Shown one piece after another: positions 34,256 through 44,116 of a stretch of DNA of 64,000 bases. Both the position numbers and the translations under genes were made by a program. The notes beneath the pieces were generated by a model. The model was not told the DNA's origin, searched no databases, and saw nothing but the letters and a program-made list of their open reading frames with translations. The stretch's first letter is position 1. Every line of letters starts with the position of its first letter. This DNA comes from Streptomyces sp. NBC_00457. GTDB lineage: Bacteria; Actinomycetota; Actinomycetes; Streptomycetales; Streptomycetaceae. Where the stretch lies: NCBI RefSeq assembly GCF_036014015.1, contig NZ_CP107905.1, positions 6,324,001-6,388,000 on the forward strand, read 5' to 3'.

Positions 34256-34603
34256 ATGTCTGCAGTCGAACAGTACGCACGAGCCCATATCGTCACGGAC
34301 GCGCCCATCGAGGACAGCGACACGATTCCGGTCGTCCTGCGTTACGACCCCGAGGCCGACCCGCGTTCGGTGCGGGTCGGGCTGCCGGGGGCGTCGCACG
34401 AGTGGACGTTCTCGCGGGCGCTGCTGGAACAGGGGCTGCGGGCACCTGCCGGTACCGGGGAGGTACGAGTGTGGCCGTGCGGCCGGGTGCAGGCGGTCGT
34501 CGAGTTTCACTCGGCAACGGGGGTGTCGGTCGTTCAGTTCGAGACGAAGGCACTGATGCGGTTCTTGCGGCGGACGTATTTGGCAGAACCCGTGCCTCAC
34601 TGA
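34256..34603 (+). CDS. ssgE: SsgA-like protein (SALP), probably SsgE
   Basis: A 115-residue SALP (shared VVLRYDPEADPRSVRV, WTFSRALLEQGL, GEVRVWPCGR and VVQFETKALMRFLRRTY). SALPs act in sporulation-linked cell division and wall remodelling in Streptomyces. In S. coelicolor ssgE lies beside two PBP genes and near cbi genes, the same arrangement as here (from memory), hence the SsgE assignment. It is slightly shorter than SsgB-type members at the N-terminus. Convergent with the PBP gene, separated by a type B repeat. Confidence 0.8.
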   Translation: MSAVEQYARAHIVTDAPIEDSDTIPVVLRYDPEADPRSVRVGLPGASHEWTFSRALLEQGLRAPAGTGEVRVWPCGRVQAVVEFHSATGVSVVQFETKALMRFLRRTYLAEPVPH

Positions 34604-34626
34604 GTGCTTCGTCTGCGGGTCCGTTG

Positions 34627-34690
34627 TGGCTGGTCGCGCCCACGCGGCGGAGCCGCATATCGATACAGCCCCGCGCCCCTAAAGGGGCGC
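34627..34690 (+). repeat. Dispersed intergenic repeat, type B copy 2
   Basis: Same sequence as copy 1 at 29081, with CCCCTAAAGGGGCGC as the terminal hairpin. It lies between the convergent ssgE and PBP genes. Confidence 0.85.
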
Positions 34691-34691
34691 T

Positions 34692-36371
34692 TCAGCTCCC
34701 CATCTTCAGCAGCGCCGCCACGATCGGGCCCGCCGTTTCTCCGCCGTGGCCTCCCGACTGGACCACGCCCGCTCCCGCCAGGTCGCCCCGGTAGGCGGTG
34801 AACCAGCCGTTGGGCTTCTTCTGGCCGTCCACCTCGGCGGAGCCGGTTTTCGCGCCTACGTCGCCGGTGACGCCGGACATCGCCTCCGCTGCCGTGCCGT
34901 AGGCCGCCGTGTAGGCCATGAGGTCGCGCAGTTGGGAGAGGGTGGAGGCGGACAGGGTGCGGGAGGCGGTGGCCAGCTTGCGGTTGTCGACGTCCGGGGA
35001 GACCAGGTAGGGCTGGTGGAAGACGCCCGTCTTGATCGTCGCCGAGACCGACGCCATGTTGAGCGGGTTCATGCGGACGCCGCCCTGACCGATCAGCGAG
35101 GCCGCCATCTGGGCGTCCGACTGGACCGGCACGGAGCCGTCCATGGAGGGGACGCCGATCGCCCAGTTGTCCAGGGACAGGCCGAAGACCTGCTGGGCCT
35201 GCTGGGTGAGGTCGTCGTCGTCCAGCTTGGGGGCCTGGCTGATGAAGGCCGTGTTGCAGGAGCGGGCGAAGCTCGCCTTGAAGGTGCCGCCCTTGATCTG
35301 GAACTTGTCGTCGTTCTGGAACTTCCAGCCGCCGTACGTGAAGTACTTCGGGCACGGATGCGCCTTGTCCTCCGACGCGAGCCCCTTCTCGATCAGCAGC
35401 GACGAGGTGATGACCTTCATCGTGGAGCCGGGGGCGAGGGAGCCCTGGAAGGCCGTGTTGAAGCCGCGCGAGGCGTTGGCGGCGGCGAGGATCTCGCCGG
35501 TCGACGGGCGCAGGAGGACGACCGACGACTTCGCCTTCTTGGCCACCTGCGCCTCGGCGGCGGCCTGCAGGGCCGGGTCCAGGGTCGTCTTGACCGTGCC
35601 CGGGGTGCCCTTGCTGAGTTCGAGGACCGTCTCGTCGGAGAGTTCCTTGGCCTTCGACGCCTTGCCGCGGATCACCCGCAGCTCGATGCCCGCCTTGCCG
35701 CCCGCGGTCTTGCCGTACTTCTCGCGCAGCCCGTCAAGGACCGTGCCCAGCGACGGGTACTCGGCGGTCGTGATCTCCCCGCCGTCCCGGTCCAGCGCCT
35801 TGACCGGCGGGGTGCCGGACGCGCCGGTGACCAGGGTGTCGCCGTCCGCGAGGTCCGGGTGGACGACCGCGGAGTGCCAGTCGACGTAGGGCTTGCCGTC
35901 CTTGGTGTCACGGACGACGGTGAGCGAACTGTCGTACGTCAGCGGCTTGCTGGTGCCCTTGTACGACACCGTCGCCTTCACGGTGAAGGGCACCTTGGCG
36001 CCGGTGCGGGCGCCCGCGGTGAGGGTGACGTCCTTGATGTGGGCGTCCTTGGTGTAGCCGGTGAGCAGGGTGGTGGCCGCCGTGGCGTCGTTCGTGGCGG
36101 CCGCCGCCGCGGTCACCTTGCCCTGCTGCCAGGACGTGAGGAACGTGCGGGCCGCCGTGGTGACCTCGGTCGCCGACAGCGGGCCGGTCTTGACCTTCTT
36201 CTCCTCGGCGCGCGCCGCCGTCGGGGACGTACGGTCGTCGGCCGCGGCCCCCGCGCCGTACAGCGCGTAGACGCCCACTCCGGCGCCCGCGATGACCACG
36301 GCGATCGTCCCGCCGATGACGGCCGGCTTCTTCGTGTTCCGTCGCTCGGCGACGCGCCTTCTCGTTCCCAC
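34692..36371 (-). CDS. PBP2-type transpeptidase (MecA_N plus transpeptidase)
   Basis: A 559-residue class B penicillin-binding protein that cross-links peptidoglycan outside the membrane. Order: cytoplasmic Arg-rich start, one transmembrane helix (about residues 18-42), MecA-type N-terminal domain (NTF2-like, residues 65-165), dimerisation segment, transpeptidase domain with SxxK as STMK (Ser316), SxN as SCN and KTG as KTGS (Lys508). All catalytic residues are intact. A paralogue lies immediately upstream on the same strand (111 bp gap), and ssgE is convergent, suggesting a role in sporulation-phase wall synthesis (inferred). Confidence 0.93.
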   Translation of the reverse strand: MGTRRRVAERRNTKKPAVIGGTIAVVIAGAGVGVYALYGAGAAADDRTSPTAARAEEKKVKTGPLSATEVTTAARTFLTSWQQGKVTAAAAATNDATAATTLLTGYTKDAHIKDVTLTAGARTGAKVPFTVKATVSYKGTSKPLTYDSSLTVVRDTKDGKPYVDWHSAVVHPDLADGDTLVTGASGTPPVKALDRDGGEITTAEYPSLGTVLDGLREKYGKTAGGKAGIELRVIRGKASKAKELSDETVLELSKGTPGTVKTTLDPALQAAAEAQVAKKAKSSVVLLRPSTGEILAAANASRGFNTAFQGSLAPGSTMKVITSSLLIEKGLASEDKAHPCPKYFTYGGWKFQNDDKFQIKGGTFKASFARSCNTAFISQAPKLDDDDLTQQAQQVFGLSLDNWAIGVPSMDGSVPVQSDAQMAASLIGQGGVRMNPLNMASVSATIKTGVFHQPYLVSPDVDNRKLATASRTLSASTLSQLRDLMAYTAAYGTAAEAMSGVTGDVGAKTGSAEVDGQKKPNGWFTAYRGDLAGAGVVQSGGHGGETAGPIVAALLKMGS

Positions 36372-36482
36372 AGCTTCCGAATCCTCCGCGAGTCCCCAGG
36401 GTCCCCGTTGCCCTCATGCACCTCATCAACGACGGCAACCACCCTAGAGTCCCGTCCTGTGCGGGTGAGTTCCGCAGCCCGT

Positions 36483-38111
36483 TCAGCCGCCGGTCCGTAG
36501 CACAGCTGCGACAATCGGCCCGGCCGCGTCGCCGCCGCGCCCGCCCTCCTCGGTCATCGCCGCGGCCGCGATGTCGTCGCGGTAGCCGGTGAACCAGCTG
36601 TTGGACGTCTTCTGCCCGTCGACCTCGGCGGAGCCGGTCTTCGCGCCGACGCTGCCGGTCAGCCCGGACATCGCCTCGGCCGCGGTGCCGCTGGTCGCGG
36701 TGCGGTTCATCATGGCGCGCAGCTGGCCGACGGTGTCCGCGGACAGGCCGCGCGCGCTTGCCAGTTCACGGCCGTCGAGCTTCTGCGGCACGATCACCGG
36801 CTGCCGGAAGGTGCCCGTGATCGCGGTCGCTGTGACCGACGCCATGTTCAGCGGGTTCATCTGGACCTGGCCCTGGCCGAGCATGTTGGCCGCGGTGTCC
36901 GGGCCGCCGGAGGCCGGGACCTGGCCGTCGAAGGACGGGATGCCGGTCTGCCAGTTGTCCTTGCCGAGCCCGAACCGCTCCTCGGCCTCCTTGGTGAGGG
37001 AGTCCACCTTCACCGCGTCCGCGTACTTCACGAACGCCGTGTTGCACGAGCGGGCGAAGCTCTCGGAGAGGGTCGCGTCCAGGTTCGGGTCCATGCCCTT
37101 GATGTTGCGGAAGGTCTGGCTCTGCCAGGCCGCGTCGGGTGGGCAGGGGGCCGGGCCGTTCATCTCCGTGATGCCGTTGTCGATGAGCGTGGCCGCGCTC
37201 ACGATCTTCATCGTGGAGCCGGGTGCCTGCTTGCCGAGGAAGGCCGCGTTGAAGCCGTCCGCGCGGTTGTTGGCGACCGCGAGCACCTCGCCGGTGCTGG
37301 GCTTGACGGCGACCACCGACGACTCGTCGTAGCTCTTCACCGCCTTCTCGGCCGCCGCCTGCGCGCTCGCGCTGAGTGTCGTCGGCAGCCGGCCGGCCTT
37401 GCCCTCCGCGAGGGTCAGCAGCGGGGTGTCGGCGGCCTCGGCGGACGCGTGCCGGATCGCCAGCTCGACGCCGGGCGTACCGCCCGCCTGCTCGCCGTAC
37501 TTGCCGCGCAGCTCGTCCAGGATCGGCCCGAGGGACGGGAACTTGTCCTCGGTCAGAACGGTCCCGTCGCGGTCCACGGCCTCGATGGGCGGGCTCGCCG
37601 CCTCACCGGTGACGAGGGTGTCGTCCCGCTGCAGTTCGGGGTGGACGACGGACGGCTTCCAGTCGACCAGCGCCTTCCCGGTGGTCTTCCCGCGCACCAC
37701 GGTGAGGCTGCTCTTGTACGTCAGCGGCTTGGACTTCCCGTCGTACGACACCGTCGCCTTCACCGTGAACGGCACGGTCGCGCCGGTCCCCGCACCGGGG
37801 GTGATGCTGACGCCGGTGATGTGCGCTTCCTGCCCGTAGGCGGTGAACAGCGGCTCGGCCGCCAGCTCGTTGTTGGTGAGCGCCGCGGCCGTCGCCGCCT
37901 GCCCCTTCTCCCAGGCCGCGAAGAACTTCCCCGTCGTCTCCTCGACCTCGTCGCCGCTCGGCGGCCCGGTTCTCACGGGCTCCGGCTCGCTCGCCCCGAG
38001 CCCGCCGTCACCGTTCAGCGCGGACACGAGGTTGAAGGCGCCGTACCCGGCGCCTCCCAGCATCACGACCAGCACCCCACCGACGACGGTGGCCTTGACC
38101 CCCTTGCGCAT
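36483..38111 (-). CDS. PBP2-type transpeptidase (tandem paralogue)
   Basis: A 542-residue paralogue of the preceding PBP with the same layout: short cytoplasmic part, one helix (about residues 8-30), MecA_N domain, then transpeptidase domain with STMK (Ser299), SCN and KTGS. Wording around the motifs (AAEAMSGLTGSVGAKTGSAEVDGQ) is almost the same as in its neighbour, so the two arose by tandem duplication. Catalytically complete. First gene of the probable two-gene unit. Confidence 0.93.
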   Translation of the reverse strand: MRKGVKATVVGGVLVVMLGGAGYGAFNLVSALNGDGGLGASEPEPVRTGPPSGDEVEETTGKFFAAWEKGQAATAAALTNNELAAEPLFTAYGQEAHITGVSITPGAGTGATVPFTVKATVSYDGKSKPLTYKSSLTVVRGKTTGKALVDWKPSVVHPELQRDDTLVTGEAASPPIEAVDRDGTVLTEDKFPSLGPILDELRGKYGEQAGGTPGVELAIRHASAEAADTPLLTLAEGKAGRLPTTLSASAQAAAEKAVKSYDESSVVAVKPSTGEVLAVANNRADGFNAAFLGKQAPGSTMKIVSAATLIDNGITEMNGPAPCPPDAAWQSQTFRNIKGMDPNLDATLSESFARSCNTAFVKYADAVKVDSLTKEAEERFGLGKDNWQTGIPSFDGQVPASGGPDTAANMLGQGQVQMNPLNMASVTATAITGTFRQPVIVPQKLDGRELASARGLSADTVGQLRAMMNRTATSGTAAEAMSGLTGSVGAKTGSAEVDGQKTSNSWFTGYRDDIAAAAMTEEGGRGGDAAGPIVAAVLRTGG

Positions 38112-38184
38112 GGCTGCGCTCCCTCCCCCTACTCATGTCCCTGCACTGTAAGTGGCGGGAGAGGAACCTGTGAGGGGAGTTCCT

Positions 38185-39936
38185 CTAAACCCAGGTATCC
38201 AGCCACATACGTGAACGCCAGTCGTCGATGGGGATCGCCGTGCCGGTGAACAAGGGCCAGAAGTAGATGAAGTTCCAGGCGATCAGCAGCACCAGCACGC
38301 CCACGCCCGTCGCGCCCGCCACGCGGCGGGTGTCGTTGGAGCCCGGTGGGCCGACGAGCGCGCCGAGCATCATCGCGACGGCGAGGCAGAGGAACGGCAG
38401 GAAGACGACGGCGTAGAAGAAGAAGATCGTGCGCTCCTGGTACATGAACCAGGGCAGGTACCCGGCCGCGATACCGCAGGCGATCGCGCCCGCGCGCCAG
38501 TCGCGGCGGAAGAACCAGCGCCACAGCACATACAGGAGCGCGAAGGCGGCCACCCACCACAGCAGCGGCGTGCCGATCGCCAGCACCTCGCGCGCGCACT
38601 TCTCGCCCGCGTCGACCGGGCAGCCGTCCTTGCCGGGTGCGGGGGACTCGTAGAAGTACGACACCGGGCGGCCGTCGACGAGCCAGCTCCACGGGTTGGA
38701 CTGGTACGTGTGCGGAGAGCTCAGGCCGACATGGAACTCGTACACCTGGTGCTCGTAGTGCCACAGGCTGCGCCACCAGTCCGGGAACAGCCAGGACCAG
38801 TCGCTGTTCTTGCCGTCGGTCGCGGCCCAGTTGCGGTAGTAGCCGCCGCTGCCGTCCGTCGGCGAAAGGATCCAGCCGAGCCAGGAGAGGATGTACGTGG
38901 CCACGGCGACCGGCACCGTCGACAGGAACGTCCAGCCCAGGTCCCGCCGGAGCACCGCCTGGTACGGGTGGCGGGCACCGGCCACCTTGCGGGAGCCGAC
39001 GTCCCACAACACGGCCAGCACGCAGAACGCGGCGAGGATGTAGAGGCCGTTCCACTTGGTGCCGATGGCCAGGCCCAGCATCAGGCCGGCCAGCAGCCGC
39101 CAGGGACGCAGCCCGAATGTGGTGTTCTCCGCCGTATGCACATCGGGGCCGACCCGTCCGTCGGCGTCGCCCGGCAGTGCGGCGGCGAGTTTCTCGCGCG
39201 TCTTGTCGCGGTCGATCACCAGGCAGCCGAAGGCCGCCAGCACGAAGAACATCAACACGCCGTCGAGCAGCGCGGTGCGGCTCATCACGAAGTGCAGCCC
39301 GTCCACCGCCATCAGCGCGCCCGCCAGGCAGCCGAGGAACGTCGAACGGAACAGCCTGCGGCCGATCCGGCACAGCATCAGCACCGACAGCGTGCCGAGC
39401 AGCGCCGTCATGAACCGCCAGCCGAACGGGTCGAAGCCGAACATCAGCTCGCCGAGCCCGATGACGTACTTGCCGACCGGCGGGTGCACGACGTACGACG
39501 CGTCCGTGGGGATCGGGACGTCGCCGTTCGAGGACAGGATCAGGTTGTTGACGTTCTTGTCCCAGTTGACCTCGAAACCGCGGTGGACCAGCGCCCACGC
39601 GTCCTTGGCGTAGTACGTCTCGTCGAATATCACCGCCTTCGGGCTGCCCAGGTTCCAGAACCGGATCACGCCCGCGAACAGCGTCACCAGCAGCGGACCG
39701 CCCCAGCCCGACCAGCGCGTCAGCCGCTCGACCAGCGCCTTCGGCAGTCCGAGCGCGGCCCACAGACGCGGGCTGGGCCGGGTGTACGGCGGCACCAGCC
39801 GGTCCCGGATGTCGGTTCTGGGCCCCGCGGTGTAGCCGAAACGGCGCAGCCGCTGCTGCCACGACGGCCGCTGGTCGTGAAGGGCCTCGCCCTGTCGGAT
39901 GTCCGTGGAGTCCACCGACGACGCTGTACTGGTCAC
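38185..39936 (-). CDS. pmt: Protein O-mannosyltransferase (Pmt)
   Basis: A 583-residue polytopic GT39-type enzyme that transfers mannose from polyprenyl-phosphate mannose to exported proteins. The conserved acidic pair sits in KAVIFDETYYAKDA in the first external loop (about residues 98-112), followed by SYVVHPPVGKYVIGLGELMFG and around ten hydrophobic helices. In Streptomyces, Pmt also makes the phiC31 receptor and glycosylates lipoproteins and PBPs (known). Divergent from rsmI; neighbours on its 3' side are the PBP genes, plausible substrates. Confidence 0.93.
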   Translation of the reverse strand: MTSTASSVDSTDIRQGEALHDQRPSWQQRLRRFGYTAGPRTDIRDRLVPPYTRPSPRLWAALGLPKALVERLTRWSGWGGPLLVTLFAGVIRFWNLGSPKAVIFDETYYAKDAWALVHRGFEVNWDKNVNNLILSSNGDVPIPTDASYVVHPPVGKYVIGLGELMFGFDPFGWRFMTALLGTLSVLMLCRIGRRLFRSTFLGCLAGALMAVDGLHFVMSRTALLDGVLMFFVLAAFGCLVIDRDKTREKLAAALPGDADGRVGPDVHTAENTTFGLRPWRLLAGLMLGLAIGTKWNGLYILAAFCVLAVLWDVGSRKVAGARHPYQAVLRRDLGWTFLSTVPVAVATYILSWLGWILSPTDGSGGYYRNWAATDGKNSDWSWLFPDWWRSLWHYEHQVYEFHVGLSSPHTYQSNPWSWLVDGRPVSYFYESPAPGKDGCPVDAGEKCAREVLAIGTPLLWWVAAFALLYVLWRWFFRRDWRAGAIACGIAAGYLPWFMYQERTIFFFYAVVFLPFLCLAVAMMLGALVGPPGSNDTRRVAGATGVGVLVLLIAWNFIYFWPLFTGTAIPIDDWRSRMWLDTWV

Positions 39937-39998
39937 CGCGCCATCGTAGGGAACCGTTCTGTGGGAGTCCCGTGCATGGGGGCTGCGAGGATGGAAAC

Positions 39999-40856
39999 GT
40001 GACAGTTGCGCCCGGAACCCTGGTCCTTGCCGGTACCCCCATCGGCGACATCGCCGACGCCCCGCCCCGGCTGGCGGAAGAGCTGACGGGAGCCGATGTC
40101 GTCGCCGCCGAGGACACCCGGCGGCTGCGGCGCCTGACTCAGGCGCTCGGCGTGACGCCCAAGGGGCGCGTGGTGTCGTACTTCGAGGGCAACGAGGCCG
40201 CCCGTACGCCCGAGCTGGTCCAGGAACTCCTCGGCGGCGCCCGTGTGCTGCTCGTCACGGACGCGGGGATGCCGTCGGTGTCCGACCCCGGGTACCGGCT
40301 GGTGGCCGCGGCCGTCGAGCAGGACATCAAGGTGACCGCGGTGCCGGGGCCGTCCGCCGTGCTGACCGCCCTCGCGCTGTCCGGGCTGCCCGTCGACCGG
40401 TTCTGCTTCGAGGGCTTCCCGCCCCGGAAGGCGGGGGAGCGGCTGGCGCGGCTGCGGGAGGTCGCTCAGGAGCGGCGGACGCTGGTCTATTTCGAGTCCA
40501 CCCACCGGATCGACGAGACGCTCGCCGCGATGGCCGAGGTCTTCGGCGCGGACCGGCGGGCCGCCGTCTGCCGCGAACTGACCAAGACGTACGAGGAGGT
40601 ACGGCGGGGCGGGCTCGGCGAGCTGGCCGCGTGGGCGGCGGACGGCGTCCGCGGGGAGATCACCGTCGTGGTCGAGGGGGCGCCGGAGGCGGGGGCGCAG
40701 GAGCTGGACGCCGAGGAACTGGTGCGGCGGGTGCGGGTGCGTGAGGAGGCGGGGGAGCGGCGCAAGGAGGCGATCGCCGCGGTGGCCGTGGCGGCGGGGG
40801 TGCCGAAGCGGGAGGTCTTCGACGCGGTGGTGGCGGCGAAGAACGCGGGGGCGTGA
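39999..40856 (+). CDS. rsmI: 16S rRNA (cytidine-2'-O)-methyltransferase RsmI
   Basis: A 285-residue SAM enzyme that modifies C1402 of 16S rRNA. It carries LVLAGTPIGDIADAPPR, AAEDTRRLRRL, SYFEGNE, LVTDAGMPSVSDPGYRLV and AVPGPSAVLTALALSGLP, all RsmI hallmarks, plus a C-terminal helical tail. GTG 39999 follows GAGG at a good distance and precedes the conserved first strand; an in-frame ATG at 39972 is less likely. Divergent from pmt with ~60 bp between starts. Confidence 0.95.
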   Translation: MTVAPGTLVLAGTPIGDIADAPPRLAEELTGADVVAAEDTRRLRRLTQALGVTPKGRVVSYFEGNEAARTPELVQELLGGARVLLVTDAGMPSVSDPGYRLVAAAVEQDIKVTAVPGPSAVLTALALSGLPVDRFCFEGFPPRKAGERLARLREVAQERRTLVYFESTHRIDETLAAMAEVFGADRRAAVCRELTKTYEEVRRGGLGELAAWAADGVRGEITVVVEGAPEAGAQELDAEELVRRVRVREEAGERRKEAIAAVAVAAGVPKREVFDAVVAAKNAGA

Positions 40857-41046
40857 AACTTATTCTGAGCAGGGCGTATCTCGGCTGAGCGAGCGCCCCA
40901 TCGGTGAGTAAAGCGCGCGGGCCCTTTCGGCAAGGAACGCCCAAATGAGCCCCAACACTGGACAGGTCCCGTGCGTTCGCTCCGGCCGAGCAGTCCACTG
41001 GGAATCGGGACGCACCCCGTCCCTCCAGCGGACAACAGGAGCTGGC

Positions 41047-41442
41047 ATGACCGAGATCGCAGGGCAGACCGGCCTTCGCAACGGGGCGACCGCCGTAGTG
41101 AACGAGTCCTATTCCTTCGCCTGCATGCGCTGCGGGCACGGCTGGGAGCAGTCCTACGAGATAGAGCACCACACGGACGCCGAGGGCCATGAGTTCGTGA
41201 TGTACGTGGCCGACGGGCAGATCGTGCCGTCCCCGTTGAGCAGGCCCACGTGTCAGAACTGCGACAACCATGTCGTACGGATCATGCGGGCGGGGCAGGT
41301 GTCGTCCGTGCGGGACGCCGAGCATCGGCGTCCGGTGCCGGCGCAGGCGGGGCCGGTCGACGTGCCGGAGCCCGCCGCCGGGGAACCCCACCACTGGCAC
41401 CTCTCCGATCTGCTGCACGTCTTCCAGCGCAAGGCGAGCTGA
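41047..41442 (+). CDS. Conserved zinc-ribbon-like protein
   Basis: A 131-residue protein with two CxxC pairs (FACMRCGHGWEQ at about residues 26-37 and TCQNCDNHV near 72) that probably bind one zinc ion. The C-terminal part has a Pro/Ala-rich linker and ends HLSDLLHVFQRKAS. ATG 41047 has AGGAG 7 bp upstream. It lies between rsmI and tatD, where actinobacteria usually keep a small protein of this sort; no function is known to me. Confidence 0.82.
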   Translation: MTEIAGQTGLRNGATAVVNESYSFACMRCGHGWEQSYEIEHHTDAEGHEFVMYVADGQIVPSPLSRPTCQNCDNHVVRIMRAGQVSSVRDAEHRRPVPAQAGPVDVPEPAAGEPHHWHLSDLLHVFQRKAS

Positions 41443-41501
41443 TCCGGGCGCCCTCTGAGAGCGCCCGCTGAGAAGGCATGCCCCTTTCGTAGGATCGGGG
41501 C

Positions 41502-42383
41502 ATGCCTTCGAACGCGTCCGACAAGAACGCCGCACCGCCGCTGCCCGCGCCGCTCCGGGTGCCCGTCGCCGACTCGCACACCCACCTCGACATGCAGTCC
41601 GGCACGGTGGAGGAGGGCCTGGCGAAGGCCGCGTCGGTCGGTGTGACGACGGTCGTGCAGGTCGGCTGTGACGTACGCGGCTCGCAGTGGGCGGCGGACA
41701 CGGCCGCGGCGCACGACGCCGTGCACGCGGCCGTCGCCCTGCACCCCAACGAGGCCCCGCGCATCGTCCACGGCGACCCCGACGGCTGGTCCCGGCAGGG
41801 AGCGCGCGAGCCCGGCGGGGACGCGGGGCTGGACGAGGCGCTGGCCGAGATCGACCGGCTGGCCGCGCTGCCCCACGTGAAGGCCGTCGGCGAAACGGGA
41901 CTCGACTACTTCCGCACCGGCCCCGAGGGCAAGGCGGCGCAGGAGCGGTCCTTCCGTGCCCACATCGAGATCGCCAAGCGGCACGGCAAGGCCCTCGTCA
42001 TCCACGACCGCGACGCCCACGCGGACGTACTGCGCGTGCTGAAGGAGGAGGGCGCACCCGAGCGGACGGTGTTCCACTGCTACTCGGGCGACGCCGACAT
42101 GGCCGAGATCTGCGCCCGCGCCGGCTACTACATGTCCTTCGCCGGGAACGTCACCTTCAAGAACGCCCAGAACCTGCGCGATGCCCTCGCCGTGGCCCCG
42201 CTGGAGCTGGTCCTCGTGGAGACCGACGCGCCCTTCCTCACGCCGGTGCCGTACCGCGGACGGCCCAACGCGCCGTATCTCATTCCGGTCACGGTGCGCG
42301 CCATGGCCGCCATACGGGGCATCGACGAGGACACGCTGGCCGCGGCCCTCGGCTCGAACACGGCAACTGCCTTCGGCTACTGA
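41502..42383 (+). CDS. tatD: TatD-family metal-dependent DNase
   Basis: A 293-residue TIM-barrel hydrolase. Metal ligands appear as DSHTHLD (residues 24-30), VGETGLDYF (Glu), VIHDRDAHAD, FHCYSGD and VETDAPFL. TatD enzymes are 3'-5' exonucleases acting in DNA repair and quality control. Position before rpf, ksgA and ispE is the same as in M. tuberculosis (Rv1008-Rv1011). ATG 41502. Confidence 0.93.
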   Translation: MPSNASDKNAAPPLPAPLRVPVADSHTHLDMQSGTVEEGLAKAASVGVTTVVQVGCDVRGSQWAADTAAAHDAVHAAVALHPNEAPRIVHGDPDGWSRQGAREPGGDAGLDEALAEIDRLAALPHVKAVGETGLDYFRTGPEGKAAQERSFRAHIEIAKRHGKALVIHDRDAHADVLRVLKEEGAPERTVFHCYSGDADMAEICARAGYYMSFAGNVTFKNAQNLRDALAVAPLELVLVETDAPFLTPVPYRGRPNAPYLIPVTVRAMAAIRGIDEDTLAAALGSNTATAFGY

Positions 42384-42527
42384 CGCATAACCGCCCGGTA
42401 ACGCTCCCGAGGCGCAACCATCGCTCTATTACTACTCTGTGTAGTTGAGTGACTTTGGAGAGTGACCGGCGCTCCGCTAGGTTCTGGGCCCCATCCGGAC
42501 CCCTCTGGCCTTCTGGAGCGTGTCGGC

Positions 42528-44015
42528 GTGAGCAACTCGCAGTACGCGCGGAATTCGCAGTACGCGCAGAACGTGCAGGACTCGCAGTACGCGGGGGAGT
42601 CGCCGTACGGAGTGGACGCGGCCTACGGGCCGTATGTGTCGTACGAGGCGTACGGCGCGTACGACGCCTCGGGCGGCGCGTTCGATCCGTACAGCGCCGA
42701 GACATGGGGGTACGGGGACACCTACGCGCCGGCCTACGAGATGCTCGAGCCGGTGGTGCCGCGGCAGGTCGGCGGTGCTGTGGAGGCGGACGAGGAGGCG
42801 GAGGAGGAGGCCGACGAGGGAGCCGATGACGAGGCGTATGAGGAGGCGCCCGTGCCCGTGGTGCGCTCCGGGGCGCATCGGCGGTCCGCGCGTCGGCGCA
42901 AGTCGCGGTACGCCGAGCGCGCCGACGGCTCCATGCGCCGTCTGCTGCCGCAGGCGCTGGTCGTCGCCTTCCTCGCGGGCGGCACCTCCGCGTTCGTCGC
43001 CAAGGACAAGGCGATCGAGCTCACCGTCGACGGGGAGCCCCGCACGCTGCACACCTTCGCCGACGACGTGACCGAGCTGCTCGCGGACCAGGGCCTGGAG
43101 ACGGGGGCCCACGACGAGGTGGCGCCCGCGCCCGGTGCGGCGCTCGCCAACGGTGACGAGGTCGCCGTGCGGTACGGGCGGCCCGTGCGGCTCACCCTCG
43201 ACGGTCAGCGGCGCGAGGTGTGGACGACCGCGCGCACGGTGGAAGAGGCGCTCAAGCAGCTGGGGGTGCGTGCGGAGGGCGCGTACGTGTCCATCGCGCG
43301 CTCCCGGCGCATCGGGCGTGAAGGGCTCGCGCTGGACGTCCGCACAGAGCGCTCGGTGACGGTCATGGCCGACGGACGAGCCCGGACGGTCCGTACGAAC
43401 GCGGCAACGGTCGGGGAGGTCGTCGAGGAGGCCGGGGTCACCCTGCGCGGGCAGGACACCACCTCCGTGGCGCCGGGGAGCTTCCCGCGCGACGGGCAGA
43501 CCGTCTCCGTACTGCGGATCACCCGCACCAAGGAGGTCCGGGAGGAAGCGATCCCGGTCCAGGTGCGGCGGGTGGACGACCCCTCGCTGTTCCAGGGAAC
43601 AGAAGTCGTCGAACGTGCCGGGCAGCTGGGGCTGCGGCGCATCACGTACGTGCTCCGGACCGTCAACGGGGTCAAGCAGAAGCCGCGGTGGGTGAAGACC
43701 GAGGTGGTCCGGGAGCCACGGGACCGGGTCGTCAAGGTCGGGACGAAGCCGATGCCCACGTCCGTGCAGGGCGCGGACCACCTGGACTGGCAGGGCCTCG
43801 CCGCCTGCGAGTCCGGGGGCCGCCCGAACGCGGTCGACCCCTCCGGCACATACGGCGGCCTCTACCAGGTCGACACCCAAACCTGGCACAGCCTCGGCGG
43901 CACGGGCCGCCCGCAGGACGCGTCGGCGGAGGAACAGACGCATCGGGCGAAGAGGCTGTATGTGCGGCGGGGGGCGAGTCCGTGGCCGCATTGCGGATCG
44001 CGCCTGCACAGGTGA
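42528..44015 (+). CDS. rpfC: Resuscitation-promoting factor, RpfB-type
   Basis: A 495-residue secreted or membrane-anchored muralytic protein. Order: Tyr/Ser-rich cytoplasmic part with NSQYA repeats (residues 1-90), an acidic run, one transmembrane helix (about 140-160), three DUF348 repeats ([23 protein letters not shown] and two copies), a G5 domain, and a C-terminal transglycosylase-like Rpf domain with catalytic Glu in [11 protein letters not shown]. It cleaves peptidoglycan to permit spore germination. Domain order equals mycobacterial RpfB; the S. coelicolor counterpart is called RpfC (from memory). GTG 42528 follows GGAG. No c-di-AMP riboswitch is visible upstream. Confidence 0.92.
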   Translation: MSNSQYARNSQYAQNVQDSQYAGESPYGVDAAYGPYVSYEAYGAYDASGGAFDPYSAETWGYGDTYAPAYEMLEPVVPRQVGGAVEADEEAEEEADEGADDEAYEEAPVPVVRSGAHRRSARRRKSRYAERADGSMRRLLPQALVVAFLAGGTSAFVAKDKAIELTVDGEPRTLHTFADDVTELLADQGLETGAHDEVAPAPGAALANGDEVAVRYGRPVRLTLDGQRREVWTTARTVEEALKQLGVRAEGAYVSIARSRRIGREGLALDVRTERSVTVMADGRARTVRTNAATVGEVVEEAGVTLRGQDTTSVAPGSFPRDGQTVSVLRITRTKEVREEAIPVQVRRVDDPSLFQGTEVVERAGQLGLRRITYVLRTVNGVKQKPRWVKTEVVREPRDRVVKVGTKPMPTSVQGADHLDWQGLAACESGGRPNAVDPSGTYGGLYQVDTQTWHSLGGTGRPQDASAEEQTHRAKRLYVRRGASPWPHCGSRLHR

Positions 44016-44019
44016 GGGG

Positions 44020-44067
44020 TGGTCGCGCCCCGAAGGGGCGCGGGGAACTGCGCGACCAGCCCCCACC
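44020..44067 (-). repeat. Dispersed intergenic repeat, type A copy 2
   Basis: Inverse of the element at 14104-14128 (GGCTGGTCGCGCAGTTCCCC on the minus strand) with a GCGCCCCGAAGGGGCGC hairpin. It is the one copy between genes in tandem (rpf and ksgA), not convergent ones. Confidence 0.75.
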
Positions 44068-44116
44068 GGCCCGCAGACTGCAAACCCACCGAAGAGCGCC
44101 CCGTACTCTTGGGGCC

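Noticed and set aside
42384..42527. c-di-AMP (ydaO-type) riboswitch before rpf
   Set aside because: The 144-bp gap is too short and lacks the conserved core sequences of that class.
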